A stretch of DNA of 31,470 nt from JAXHUA01 sp034189695 (GCA_034189695.1 JAXHUA010000118.1:1-31470); one strand, 5' to 3'; positions 21,821 to 30,719 are shown, counted from the stretch's first letter. Numbers and translations: made by a program. Notes: a model not told the origin generated them from the sequence alone.

Positions 21821-23688
21821 CAACGGCCTCTCTTCAGGTGCACCATCAGGATGGCCATGTCGGCCGGCGTGACACCGTCGATGCGGGATGCCTGGCCCAG
21901 GGTGGCTGGTTGCAGCTTCTTCAGCTTCTGCCTGGCCTCGTACCTCAGGCCGGTGATGGCATCGAAGTCGACCTGCTCGGGAAACCGGTGTTCCTCCAGC
22001 TTCGCCATTCGTGCCAGCTGACGCTTCTGCTTCTGTATGTAGCCCTCATACTTGGCTTCAATCTCGACCTGTTCGGCGACATCCGCTGGCAGGCTGTTGG
22101 CGGCGAAGCCCTGGGAAACCAGGTCGTGGTAAAAAATGCCGGGGCGACGCAATAGCTCCAGGGCGTTGACGCTGCGCTCCGAGTAGCTAACGTGGCTCCT
22201 GCTCAACCGGTCCAGTTCCGCGGCGACTCTCTCCCGTTTCTCCTCCACCGCGTGGTAGCGTTCCGCATCGACCAGCCCCACCTTGTACCCCAGCGGTGTC
22301 AGTCTGAGGTCGGCGTTGTCCTGGCGCAGCAGCAAACGGTGCTCGGCCCGCGAGGTAAGCAGCCGGTATGGCTCGCTGAGTTCCTTGGTGATCAGATCGT
22401 CGACCATCACACCGATGTACCCCTGGTCGCGGCGAACCAGAACAGGCGGCTTGCCCTGCGTTTGCAGCGCAGCGTTGATGCCGGCGATGAGCCCCTGGCC
22501 CGCCGCCTCCTCGTACCCCGTGGTGCCGTTGATCTGGCCGGCGAGGAAGAGCCCGGGGACAAGCCTCGTCTCAAGTGTGGCCAGTATCTGGCCCGAAGGC
22601 ACATAGTCGTACTCGATGGCGTAGCCGACTCTTACCATCTCCACGTGCCGCAGCGCCGGTATGCTCCGCAGCATCTCAAGCTGCACGTCCTCGGGAAGGC
22701 TTGTGTTCGCTCCCTGTACGTAGACCTCATTCGTCTCCCAGCCTTCTGGCTCGAGGAACAGCGGGTGCTGCTTCTTGTGGGCGAACCTGACGATCTTGTC
22801 TTCGATCGAGGGACAGTACCGTGGTCCGACACCCTCTATGAGACCGGTGAAAAGCGGGGCGCGATCGAGATTGCGTCGAATGATGTCGTGTGTAAGCTCG
22901 CTGGTGTACACCAGGTAGCACGGCAACTGGGGCCGCCACGTGGATGGTGTGAGGGGATAGACGGGATTCGGGGATGGGAACTCGTGGCCGTTGGCGGGCT
23001 GGGTCCACCTGCTGAAGTACAGGGGCGTCTCGCTTCCGGGCTGAATAGCCGTCTTCGCGTAGTCGATGGTCCGCGCGTCGATGCGCGGCGGCGTGCCCGT
23101 CTTCAGCCTTTCGAGCCTGAAACCCAGAGAGCGCAGGCAGTCGGAGAGACCCTCCGCCGCGAACTCGCCGGCCCGGCCCGCCGAGTAGCTCTTGTCTCCT
23201 ATGATGACCCGTCCACGCAGGGAGGTTCCGGTCGTGAGCACGACGCTCTTTCCACAGTAGACCCAGTCGATGTTGGTTCGTACACGCAGGCAGGGGCCTT
23301 CCGCCCGGATCTCGTCCACCAGCGCCTGCTTGACGTCGAGATTCTGCTGGTGCTCGAGGGTGTATTTCATGGACAGGCCGTAGAGTCTCTTGTCGGCCTG
23401 GGCGCGCAGGGCCTGGACCGCGGGGCCCTTTCCCGTGTTGAGCATTCTCACCTGGATGAAGGTGCGGTCGATATTGCGGGCCATCTCGCCACCCAGCGCG
23501 TCGATCTCCCGCACCAGGTGACCCTTGGCCGGGCCGCCAATGGAGGGGTTGCAGGGCATGAGGGCGACGTTGTCCAGGTTCAGGGTGAGAAGCAGCGTGC
23601 GGCACCCAACCCTGGCTGCGGCCAGGGCGGCCTCGCAGCCAGCGTGCCCCGCCCCAACGACAATGACATCGTAAAGCTCTCGACGCAT
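21817..23688 (-). CDS. mnmG: tRNA uridine-5-carboxymethylaminomethyl modification enzyme MnmG (GidA)
   Basis: The 623-residue product matches full-length MnmG. It has an FAD dinucleotide motif VGAGHAGCEAA (GAGHAG 12-17), the diagnostic LMPCNPSIGGPAKGHLVREIDALGG, and MLNTGKGPAVQALRAQADK. FLAGQINGTTGYEEAAGQGLIAG and TSRAEHRLLLRQDNAD follow, then a helical C-terminal domain that contacts MnmE. With MnmE it installs (carboxymethyl)aminomethyl groups on U34 of several tRNAs using FAD and methylene-tetrahydrofolate. mnmE is not in the window. It heads an operon with an ArsA-like ATPase (4-bp overlap) and an amidohydrolase. A weak -10-like TAGAAT sits 12 bp before the ATG (23701-23706), without a convincing -35. 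Confidence 0.97.
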   Translation of the reverse strand: MRRELYDVIVVGAGHAGCEAALAAARVGCRTLLLTLNLDNVALMPCNPSIGGPAKGHLVREIDALGGEMARNIDRTFIQVRMLNTGKGPAVQALRAQADKRLYGLSMKYTLEHQQNLDVKQALVDEIRAEGPCLRVRTNIDWVYCGKSVVLTTGTSLRGRVIIGDKSYSAGRAGEFAAEGLSDCLRSLGFRLERLKTGTPPRIDARTIDYAKTAIQPGSETPLYFSRWTQPANGHEFPSPNPVYPLTPSTWRPQLPCYLVYTSELTHDIIRRNLDRAPLFTGLIEGVGPRYCPSIEDKIVRFAHKKQHPLFLEPEGWETNEVYVQGANTSLPEDVQLEMLRSIPALRHVEMVRVGYAIEYDYVPSGQILATLETRLVPGLFLAGQINGTTGYEEAAGQGLIAGINAALQTQGKPPVLVRRDQGYIGVMVDDLITKELSEPYRLLTSRAEHRLLLRQDNADLRLTPLGYKVGLVDAERYHAVEEKRERVAAELDRLSRSHVSYSERSVNALELLRRPGIFYHDLVSQGFAANSLPADVAEQVEIEAKYEGYIQKQKRQLARMAKLEEHRFPEQVDFDAITGLRYEARQKLKKLQPATLGQASRIDGVTPADMAILMVHLKRGRW

Positions 23689-23808
23689 GGTGCTGACATC
23701 ATTCTATCACCAACGGCCTCTACGGTCGATTTGGCCATGCCGGGGAGAGAGCGGCGCGCCGCTCAGGCCGAGGCTCCGGTTCTGGGGGTGGCGAAGCCAG
23801 TGAAGGGC

Positions 23809-25014
23809 CTACCCCTCCCTGACGCATCTCCAGATCTCGCCCAGACCTGGCCTCTTCCCGTACATCAGGAGAAACGTTCGGAAGGCGCGCGCGGCGAGCC
23901 AGATAGCCCCGAGGACTGACGCAATGAGGATGATGATGCTCAGCACCAGTTCCCACGTGGGAAGCGCTCCAACGCTCAGCCTCATTACCGCTGTGATGGG
24001 GGCGGTGAGAGGGAACAGAGTGAGAACGGTGAACACCGCGTGGTATGGATTGGATACGAACAGGCCGATGAGCACTATCGGTACTATCGCTGGCATCACC
24101 ACGACAGTGGTCCACTGGCTGCTCTCTCGCACCGTTGAGCCGATGGAGCCAATGAAAGTCCAGATGGTCCCGAAGAGAAGGTAGCCAAGTATGAAGTAGA
24201 TGATGCCAAACACCGCAGCCAGGACGGGCACGCTCAGGCCCGATATGGGGGCGACAGATAAGAGTACGACAGCGGTCACGAGCCAGACGCCGATCTGGAG
24301 CAGCCCGGCGGCCCCCAGGCCCAGCACCTTGCCGCTCATCAGTTGCCTCGCTGATACGGACGACAGCAGGATCTCGATGAGGCGGTTCTCCTTCTCCTCA
24401 CTCACACCCTGGAGGAGGAAGCCGGACGTGACAAAGAGCGACACCATGAACAGCAGCCCGAAGGCGTAGGGCAGTATGAAGGCGGCAAACGGGTTCTCTG
24501 GGGGCACGACCTCACCTGTCTGCGGGTCCAGGCGAACGGACGCGGGGAGCAAGGGCGCCTTGGCTCGCTGTAGCACCTCCTCGCTCACTTCGCCGCTGAG
24601 AAGATTCGCCAGCAGGAAGTCCTTCATGTAGGCCATCGTCGTTTGCGGGAGCTCCAGCTCGCGTTGCGTGGTGTACCTTTCGATCCGCCCGGTGTCGACA
24701 TAGTCCTGCGGTATCACGAAGTACTCGCTGACAAGCCCGCCAAACAGAGCGTCTCTGGCCACATCATCTGTGTCGAACAGTATGAAGATAGCCCCGTCCC
24801 CACTGGTGAACTCGGTGAACATACCGGTGTTGTCCACATAGCCGATCTTCAGGTCCTGTGGAGTGGCGCCTCCGCCACTCCAGTAGCTGGCGGCGACATA
24901 TATGACCATGCCGAGAGCGCCGAGAATGGGGAAGGCCACGGTGAATAGTATGTAAGACAGCCTTCTTATAGTGACGGAGAACTCATGTCTGGCGATGAGC
25001 CACGTCTTCTTCAT
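23809..25014 (-). CDS. ABC-2 type transporter permease (NatB/YhaP-like)
   Basis: The 401-residue permease starts with a cytoplasmic MKKTWLIARHEFSVTIRRLSY segment and one membrane helix (about 22-44). An extracytoplasmic domain (about 45-180) follows, then five or six helices (about 183-390). The loop GVSEEKENRLIEILLSSVSARQLMSGKVLG is the typical coupling motif of ABC-2 exporters. It pairs with the ATPase encoded just upstream (stop/start overlap ATGA). NatAB-type systems export sodium or other substrates; the substrate cannot be told from sequence. About 120 bp of gene-free DNA, including the GC palindrome GCGGCGCGCCGC near 23751, separates its end from mnmG. Confidence 0.9.
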   Translation of the reverse strand: MKKTWLIARHEFSVTIRRLSYILFTVAFPILGALGMVIYVAASYWSGGGATPQDLKIGYVDNTGMFTEFTSGDGAIFILFDTDDVARDALFGGLVSEYFVIPQDYVDTGRIERYTTQRELELPQTTMAYMKDFLLANLLSGEVSEEVLQRAKAPLLPASVRLDPQTGEVVPPENPFAAFILPYAFGLLFMVSLFVTSGFLLQGVSEEKENRLIEILLSSVSARQLMSGKVLGLGAAGLLQIGVWLVTAVVLLSVAPISGLSVPVLAAVFGIIYFILGYLLFGTIWTFIGSIGSTVRESSQWTTVVVMPAIVPIVLIGLFVSNPYHAVFTVLTLFPLTAPITAVMRLSVGALPTWELVLSIIILIASVLGAIWLAARAFRTFLLMYGKRPGLGEIWRCVREG

Positions 25015-26159
25015 CGTGCCTTTCCCGCGACCTGGATGAATATCTCGTTGAGCGAAGCGGTGGAGACCTGGAAGCAGTTGACCTGGGCGTTTCTTGCCAC
25101 GAGCTGATTCAGTATGTCCTGCGGCGTGGTTCCCTCAGCGAGGAAGAGCTCCACATGCCTGCCACGCACCTGGCTGTTCGCTACGCCCTCAAGCGTGTCC
25201 GCATCGCCCTCCCAGTCGACCAGCACCGAATTGTTGCGGTAACGCCATTTAATCTCGGCAAGGTCGCCGTACAGTACGGCATGTCCCCTGTCGATCATCA
25301 TGATGCGGTCGCACATCTCCTCCACTTCGTTCATCATATGGGTGCTGAGGATGATAGTCTTGCCCTGCTCCTTCAGGCTGAGCACAATCTCTTTCAGGAC
25401 TTGCCTGTTGAGCGGGTCGAGACCGGCGAAAGGCTCGTCGAGCACGATGAGATCGGGATCGTGGGCCACGGTCACCACGAACTGAATGATCTGCCCCATG
25501 CCGCGGCTGAGTTCACCGATCTTCTTCTTTCTGTGGCGGGACATGTCCACCTGACTGAGCAGGGCCTCCGCCCGCTCCGTAGCCACACGCCTGTCCACAT
25601 CCTTGAGGCTGGCCAGGTAGACGAGTGAATCGGAGACAGTCATGCGACGGTAGAGGCCCCTCTCCTCTGGAAGGTACCCTATCCTGTTCTTGGTGCTCTC
25701 ATCCAGGGGCTGGCCATACAGCCGTATCTCCCCGGCATCGGGCCTGATGATGTCCATGAGCATTCTGATGGTGGTCGTCTTGCCCGCCCCGTTTGGCCCC
25801 ACGAGGCCGAAGACCTCACCCGCGTGCAGAGTGAAGGACACGTCCTCGACCACCTCTCTCCCGCCGAAGGACTTGGATACGTGGGCGACCTCAACAGTCG
25901 TCTGCAGGTGGTCCTCGTTTTGCACGGGTGTCCGCATCTCGGTTGGAATCCCCGCTCTCAGTCTCGTCTGGCCTTCCGGTGCATCCGTCACAGACTCCGG
26001 CGGCTCGCTTTGTTCCGCCAGAGCCGCTCCGTCTGGCGGTGGCTCAGGTTCTGCTGATTGGAGGATGTCGCTGCCGCGGTGCCGCTGCCTGAAGACGATG
26101 CGGAGGATGAGTATGACGGCAACTGCCAGTATGAGAACGATTGCTAGCGTGGAGTCCAT
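25011..26159 (-). CDS. ABC transporter ATP-binding protein with N-terminal membrane anchor
   Basis: The 382-residue product is a NatA-type ATPase. It has Walker A GPNGAGKTT (121-129), the YLPEERGLY segment at the Q-loop, and signature LSRGMGQ (217-223, an LSGGQ variant). Walker B is LIVLDEP (237-243), the switch His is at 274, and a C-terminal extension of about 80 residues (DUF4162-like) follows. Unusually, about 85 residues precede the ATPase domain: a single helix LAIVLILAVAVILILRIVF (5-23) and a Pro/Glu-rich linker. The ATG is supported by AAAGGA nine bases upstream and by a matching promoter, so the extension looks genuine. It forms an exporter with the overlapping permease gene and is divergent from nadE. 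Confidence 0.9.
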   Translation of the reverse strand: MDSTLAIVLILAVAVILILRIVFRQRHRGSDILQSAEPEPPPDGAALAEQSEPPESVTDAPEGQTRLRAGIPTEMRTPVQNEDHLQTTVEVAHVSKSFGGREVVEDVSFTLHAGEVFGLVGPNGAGKTTTIRMLMDIIRPDAGEIRLYGQPLDESTKNRIGYLPEERGLYRRMTVSDSLVYLASLKDVDRRVATERAEALLSQVDMSRHRKKKIGELSRGMGQIIQFVVTVAHDPDLIVLDEPFAGLDPLNRQVLKEIVLSLKEQGKTIILSTHMMNEVEEMCDRIMMIDRGHAVLYGDLAEIKWRYRNNSVLVDWEGDADTLEGVANSQVRGRHVELFLAEGTTPQDILNQLVARNAQVNCFQVSTASLNEIFIQVAGKAR

Positions 26160-26172
26160 GGCTGCGTGTCCT

Positions 26173-26202
26173 TTGACGATGTGGCTCTCACGAGAGTATA
26201 CT
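26173..26202 (+). promoter_or_regulatory. nadE promoter, sharing a palindromic -10 with a divergent promoter
   Basis: -35 TTGACG (26173-26178), 18-bp spacer, -10 TATACT (26197-26202). The -10 is half of the palindrome AGTATACT that also gives the -10 of the ABC operon. The predicted leader is about 24 nt and no clear Shine-Dalgarno is seen. Confidence 0.65.
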
Positions 26203-26223
26203 GCGGGAAATCCTCTTTCTCAA
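26195..26223 (-). promoter_or_regulatory. Promoter of the ABC exporter operon
   Basis: Minus strand: -35 TTGAGA (26218-26223), 17-bp spacer, -10 TATACT (26195-26200), overlapping the nadE -10 on the opposite strand. Only one of the two polymerases could occupy the site at a time. Confidence 0.65.
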
Positions 26224-26232
26224 CCGCAGCTA

Positions 26233-27003
26233 ATGGAGAAGCTTGCCAGCAGTCTGACGGCGTGGATAAGGGAGCGGGTTCTGGAGGCGGGGCAGCGTGG
26301 GGTCATCGTCGGCCTTAGCGGCGGGCTCGACTCGGCTGTGGTCGCGGTGCTCGCCAAGAGGGCCTTCCCCGAGAACTGCATGGGCATAGTAATGCCTTGC
26401 CAGAGCAGTGAGGCTGACGTCGAGCACGCCGAGGCTGTCGCCAGGCAGTTCAACATCCCGGTGAGGACGGTGAGTCTCGACGAGACGTACGATTCGCTGC
26501 TGAGGTCGTTGCCGACCGAGGGACTCGAAGCCGGCGCCAGCAAGCTGGCTGAGGCCAACTTGAAGCCTAGACTGCGCATGGTCGTGCTCTACTACGTGGC
26601 GAATCGGCTTCAGTATCTTGTCGCCGGCACCGGAAATCGGAGCGAGATATCGGTCGGCTACTTCACCAAGTTTGGCGATGGCGGCGTCGACATCCTGCCT
26701 CTGGGGAATCTGGTCAAGAGCGAAGTCAGGGAGCTGGCGCGTCACCTTGGGATCCCCGAGGAGATACTCCGCAAGCCTCCGTCGGGAGGCTTGTGGGAGG
26801 GACAGACAGACGAGGATGAGCTTGGGATCACCTACCTTGATCTCGACCGGTACCTGGTGACGGGTCAGGCGACGAAGGAGGTCAAGGACAGAGTCGACGG
26901 CATGATGAGTCGAAGCGAGCACAAGAGGGCCACACCGCCCGTACCGCCTTTCGGCGGCGGTAAGGGTGCGCTGGAGCCAGACAACGGCTGCACGGGCGAC
27001 TAA
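26233..27003 (+). CDS. nadE: NH3-dependent NAD+ synthetase
   Basis: The 256-residue product is the synthetase-only form of NadE, converting deamido-NAD+ to NAD+ with ATP and ammonia. The adenylating P-loop GLSGGLDSAV (27-36), TGNRSEISVGYFTKFGDGGVDILPLGNLVK and KPPSGGLWEGQTDEDELGITY are family hallmarks. There is no N-terminal glutaminase (nitrilase) domain, so free ammonia is used. The start ATG 26233 follows the promoter by about 31 bp; the frame extends upstream through the divergent ABC gene and is not used. A weak hairpin of AAACGGGC/GCCTGTTT type follows the stop. Confidence 0.94.
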   Translation: MEKLASSLTAWIRERVLEAGQRGVIVGLSGGLDSAVVAVLAKRAFPENCMGIVMPCQSSEADVEHAEAVARQFNIPVRTVSLDETYDSLLRSLPTEGLEAGASKLAEANLKPRLRMVVLYYVANRLQYLVAGTGNRSEISVGYFTKFGDGGVDILPLGNLVKSEVRELARHLGIPEEILRKPPSGGLWEGQTDEDELGITYLDLDRYLVTGQATKEVKDRVDGMMSRSEHKRATPPVPPFGGGKGALEPDNGCTGD

Positions 27004-27102
27004 ACGGGCGGTGGTACCCTGCCTGTTTCCATTGGGATTGGGTAGCAAGAAACGAGTACTGAGTGGCTGGGTCGAATGGGCGGGCGTGGCGACTGGAAAG
27101 GG

Positions 27103-27132
27103 TTGACAGAAGCGGCAAGCTCGTGCTAGAAT
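27103..27132 (+). promoter_or_regulatory. Promoter of the tubulin/FtsZ-like gene with a long leader
   Basis: Consensus -35 TTGACA (27103-27108), 18-bp spacer, -10 TAGAAT (27127-27132). The start lies about 170 nt upstream of the ATG. The leader contains small stems such as GTGACTTCTTCTGTCAC (27152-27168) but no riboswitch I recognise. The 305-bp gap after nadE holds nothing else evident. Confidence 0.7.
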
Positions 27133-27308
27133 CCCGTGTTTAGCATACCAAGTGACTTCTTCTGTCACACACGGTAGCGAGTGTCCATTACTACAGTCTA
27201 GTGCCAACTTACGCGCATAGTGCTGCCCTAGCATAGGCGTGGTTGGCGGTGTGCAGGGAAAGGCAGAGTAGAGCGGGAGAGATATCCGAATACGGCTGGA
27301 GGTGAAGA

Positions 27309-28505
27309 ATGAGACTTGTTGTCCTTGGATTGGGACAGTGTGGGGGCAGGATTGCCGATGAATTCGCCAGGATGGCTGCCCGAGCGAGGTCGAATCGACG
27401 GATTGACATCGTCACTGGGATCTACGCAGTGAACACCGACCAGGCTGACTTGACCGGGCTCCGAACGATCCGGGGTGATTTTCATCATCGTATCCTTATT
27501 GGGGGCAGGAAGACGAGCGGTCACGGTGTGGGTAAGATAAACGAGGTCGGGGCGGCGGTTGCGAGAGCGGATTCGTACAAGGTGATCGACGCCGTGAGAA
27601 CCGGGGAGCGGTTCTACGAGACCGACGCATTCCTGGTTGTCGCTGGCGTGGCCGGAGGCACCGGCTCTGGGGCGGCGCCGGTGGTGTGCCAGTCACTGAA
27701 GGAACGCTACCCCCAGAAGGCAGTTTATGCATTGGCTATCCTTCCCTTTGAACACGAAGAGAGCACCGAGGAAAGGACGATCTACAACGTCGCCACCTCT
27801 CTCAAGTCCACCAAGGCGGTTGCCGATGCGGTGATCCTGTGTGACAACGAGCGTTTCCTCAAGAGGGACGCGAATCTTGTGAACAACATGGAGAGGATCA
27901 ATCAGGAGATAGTCGCGCCGTTCTACGACCTGCTCTGCGCTGGTGAGGAAGTCAAGCGCAGCCGTATCGGCGCGAAGACAGTGGACGCGGGTGATATCAT
28001 GCAGACAATGGAAGGATGGACTGCGATAGGTGTGGGTAGATCGCACCTGCCCACGCTCAGCAGGTTGCCATTTGAGAGAAGGAAGAACTTCAGGAAGAAG
28101 GGTAGAGAGACGCAACGGGGGCTGGAAGCGGTCGACCAGGCTATAAGCGAACTGTCGGTAACCTGTAGCCCGCGGGATGCTGGTAAGGCGCTCTACATGC
28201 TTTCGGCACCCTCGAAGGAGATGAATGTCGCCCTGGTGAGGGAACTCGGGGGCATTATGCGGGAAATGGCCGAGGACGCTGTCATCAGGAGCGGTGACTA
28301 TCCCCGGGCGGGCGGCGATGTGAGCGTCACGCTGATATTCTCCAAGCTCAGCAGCGTGCCCAGGTTGAAGGAGTTCTACCGGAAGACCTCAAGCTCTACT
28401 TCCACTCTGAAGCAGAGACAACTGGAGGCTGAGGAGAGGCTGCGCGAGATGGACGAGGCGGCAGAGGGCGTGCCCTCGCTGCTGTCCGGCGATGGCGCCA
28501 GGTAG
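27309..28505 (+). CDS. Tubulin/FtsZ-family GTPase (CetZ-like)
   Basis: The 398-residue protein belongs to the tubulin superfamily. An N-terminal GLGQCGGRIADEF (7-19) is closer to CetZ/tubulin-type GQCG than to FtsZ's GVGGGG. The GTP-binding G-box GGTGSGAAP is at 116-124. The T7 synergy loop TVDAGDI (224-230) keeps both acidic residues of FtsZ's NxDFAD (Asp226, Asp229) but has Thr for Asn, so GTP hydrolysis on polymerisation is plausible. The charged C-terminal tail (about 355-398) is predicted coiled coil. There is no FtsA/ZipA-type tail and no cell-division gene nearby, so it is unlikely to be the primary FtsZ. A cytoskeletal role in shape or organisation is inference. GGAGGTGA precedes the ATG. 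Confidence 0.88.
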   Translation: MRLVVLGLGQCGGRIADEFARMAARARSNRRIDIVTGIYAVNTDQADLTGLRTIRGDFHHRILIGGRKTSGHGVGKINEVGAAVARADSYKVIDAVRTGERFYETDAFLVVAGVAGGTGSGAAPVVCQSLKERYPQKAVYALAILPFEHEESTEERTIYNVATSLKSTKAVADAVILCDNERFLKRDANLVNNMERINQEIVAPFYDLLCAGEEVKRSRIGAKTVDAGDIMQTMEGWTAIGVGRSHLPTLSRLPFERRKNFRKKGRETQRGLEAVDQAISELSVTCSPRDAGKALYMLSAPSKEMNVALVRELGGIMREMAEDAVIRSGDYPRAGGDVSVTLIFSKLSSVPRLKEFYRKTSSSTSTLKQRQLEAEERLREMDEAAEGVPSLLSGDGAR

Positions 28506-28512
28506 ACCAGGC

Positions 28513-28586
28513 CTTTCCAACAAGCGGTGACCTTTCTCCGAGTGTGACGTGAGGTAACGTCACCAGGGGCGGATCGGGCTGGAAAG
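28513..28586. terminator. Nested inverted repeats between convergent genes, possible terminator
   Basis: In the 90-bp gap between the tubulin-like gene and the hybrid kinase gene, a perfect 7-bp hairpin GTGACGT/ACGTCAC (28544-28563) is nested inside a 7-bp outer pair CTTTCCA/TGGAAAG (28513-28519, 28580-28586). No U-tract follows either way, so its role as a terminator is uncertain. Confidence 0.45.
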
Positions 28587-28595
28587 AGACTGAGG

Positions 28596-30719
28596 CTATC
28601 CGGGTTGGCTGGTCGAGGCGCTGGTAGGCAAGAGTTCGGTCAGCTTGGCCGAGAGGGAGTCCTTGGTGAAGGGCTTCGAGATGATGGCGTCAATCCCGGC
28701 GCGTCGGAGTTCGGCCCGGTCCAACTGGCTGCCCCAGCCCGTGATAAGCACCACCGAGGTATTCGGCTTCTCTCTCTTTATCATCGTGGCAAAATCCCGG
28801 CCTGACATCTCTTTCATGCCCATATCGGTTATGACAAGGTCGTAGTCGGCCTTCTTGAATTCCTCAAAGGCTTCTATTGCATTGGTGAAACCAATGACCT
28901 CATGGCCCAGATTCTGGAGCATCAGTCTGAGCACCTCGTTGGTCTGAGGATCATCCTCCACGACGATAATCTTGGCCCGCTTGACCGCCGTAGGCTCCTC
29001 AGGGAGGAGCAACGTCTTGTCCGGCCTGGCTGCCAGGGGAAGCTTCACGTAGAACGTCGTTCCCTGACCAACCGTGCTGTCCACATCGATGGTGCCGCCG
29101 TGCCTGCTGATTATGCCGTACGCCACACTGAGCCCCATGCCGAGCCCTTCGGGGCTCTTGGTGGTGAAGAAGGGGTCGAATAGCTTGCCCCTGAGCTCCT
29201 CGGCTATTCCCATGCCGGTGTCGGCGATAGAGAGCACCACCCATCCATCCTCCGTCTCGCTCCGTATGGTTATCATGCCATCGCGCGTCATCGCATCCAT
29301 CGCATTGAACATGATGTTGGTGAGTACCTCCCGCAACTCGGTTGCATCTCCCTCGACGGAAATCTCCTTCTGGACATGGACGGCAATGTCGATGTCAATA
29401 CCGTCGATCTGGTGTCGCTCCAGCCGTCGGGGTTCAACCATCTGAACCGCGCTCCTCACCACCTGGTGGAGCTGCACTACTTTGAACTCCCGGTCGACTC
29501 TAACTCGTGCCGAGTCCTGCAATCGACGCACCGTCTTCGCGCCGTCAGCAGCCGTCTGTTCAATAATGCGAAGGTGTTTCACCACCTTGGGGTCTTTGGT
29601 GATTGCCAGTGCGAGTTGAGCCCGACCCAGCAGAATCGAGAGCATATTGTTGAAGTCGTGAGCAACGCCGCTGGCCATCTCACCCAGTGCTCTGAGTCGC
29701 TCCGAGCGCACCAGGAGGCCCTGTGCTGTCTTGAGTTCAGCGTAGGCCTTGACCAGCTCATTCTCACGGTCCTTTATCTGGATGAAGAGGAGGGAGTTCT
29801 CAACAGCTACAGCTATCTGCCCCGCCAGTTGCTCGAGGATCTCCCGCTCACTCTCACCGTAGGCGCCAGTGTGGCGACTGGTGAGATTGAAGGTTCCGAG
29901 CACTTCACCTCTGGAGAAGAGGGGTACCCGGATGGCAGACCTCAGGCCGCTTCTGATGAGATGCCTTTCATCGATGGTGAACCGCATGTCCTTGGTGAAA
30001 TCAGTCTCGATGTTGCTCCTCTTGTGCTGGACAACCCATTCTGTGGTCGAGCCAGCCAGTGGGATCACATCGCCTTCTCTCAATCCGGTCTCAACATCGC
30101 CCGACACGGCGAAGAACCGCAGCTTGTCTCCATCGATGAGGGCTATGCTCGCCCGATCGAAGTCGATTATCCTCTTGACCTCGTCCGCAAAGGCCTGGTA
30201 GATGTCTCTCATATCCAGACTGGAGCCTATTATCTTCGTCAGGTCAGTGATGACTTCGAGCCTCTTGTTCCGCTCGATTATCTCATCTTCAGCCTTCTTC
30301 CGGGCCGACACATCCCTGACGAGAAGGGCGTAGGCCGGCTTGCCTTCGTAGATGATCCTTTTGAACCGTATCTCAGTGGGAATACTGTCTCCCGCTTCAC
30401 TCCTGATGGTGGCTTCCCATGTTTCGGGAACCGGCTCGTCCCTGAGCGTGGCTTGATAGATCCCGTTGGCCAGTTCAGCGCTCTCCGGGGCAATGTACTG
30501 CCAGAAACTGCGTCCGACCAGTCCGTCTGCGGGTGTTCCCAGGACTTGAGCGCCCCTCTCGTTTGCGAAGATGATATGCTGCCCGCGGATCACGATGTAG
30601 ACTTCGTTGATGTCGTCGACGAGGGCTCTGTATCTCGCTAGTGTCTCCCTGAGGCGATTGCCCTCGACTTGCGGAGGCCCTTCAGCGGGCCGCTGGGGTG
30701 GTTTCTTGCGGATTCTCAT
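28596..30719 (-). CDS. Soluble PAS-GAF hybrid histidine kinase with C-terminal receiver
   Basis: The 707-residue protein has no membrane segments. Domains in order are PAS (about 24-140), GAF (about 155-312), and a HisKA dimerisation helix pair with His354 in GVAHDFNNMLSIL. The HATPase domain follows (about 455-563; N-box NIMFNAMDAM, G1 DTGMGI, G2 GLGMGLSV), then a receiver (583-697) with acidic pair Asp589/590, phospho-acceptor Asp632 and Lys682. It probably senses a cytoplasmic ligand or redox state and passes phosphate from His354 to its own receiver or to the upstream HTH-REC protein; no HPt domain is present. The HDFNN H-box resembles NtrB-like/hybrid kinases. It lies 59 bp downstream of the HTH-REC gene in the same direction. 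Confidence 0.93.
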   Translation of the reverse strand: MRIRKKPPQRPAEGPPQVEGNRLRETLARYRALVDDINEVYIVIRGQHIIFANERGAQVLGTPADGLVGRSFWQYIAPESAELANGIYQATLRDEPVPETWEATIRSEAGDSIPTEIRFKRIIYEGKPAYALLVRDVSARKKAEDEIIERNKRLEVITDLTKIIGSSLDMRDIYQAFADEVKRIIDFDRASIALIDGDKLRFFAVSGDVETGLREGDVIPLAGSTTEWVVQHKRSNIETDFTKDMRFTIDERHLIRSGLRSAIRVPLFSRGEVLGTFNLTSRHTGAYGESEREILEQLAGQIAVAVENSLLFIQIKDRENELVKAYAELKTAQGLLVRSERLRALGEMASGVAHDFNNMLSILLGRAQLALAITKDPKVVKHLRIIEQTAADGAKTVRRLQDSARVRVDREFKVVQLHQVVRSAVQMVEPRRLERHQIDGIDIDIAVHVQKEISVEGDATELREVLTNIMFNAMDAMTRDGMITIRSETEDGWVVLSIADTGMGIAEELRGKLFDPFFTTKSPEGLGMGLSVAYGIISRHGGTIDVDSTVGQGTTFYVKLPLAARPDKTLLLPEEPTAVKRAKIIVVEDDPQTNEVLRLMLQNLGHEVIGFTNAIEAFEEFKKADYDLVITDMGMKEMSGRDFATMIKREKPNTSVVLITGWGSQLDRAELRRAGIDAIISKPFTKDSLSAKLTELLPTSASTSQPG

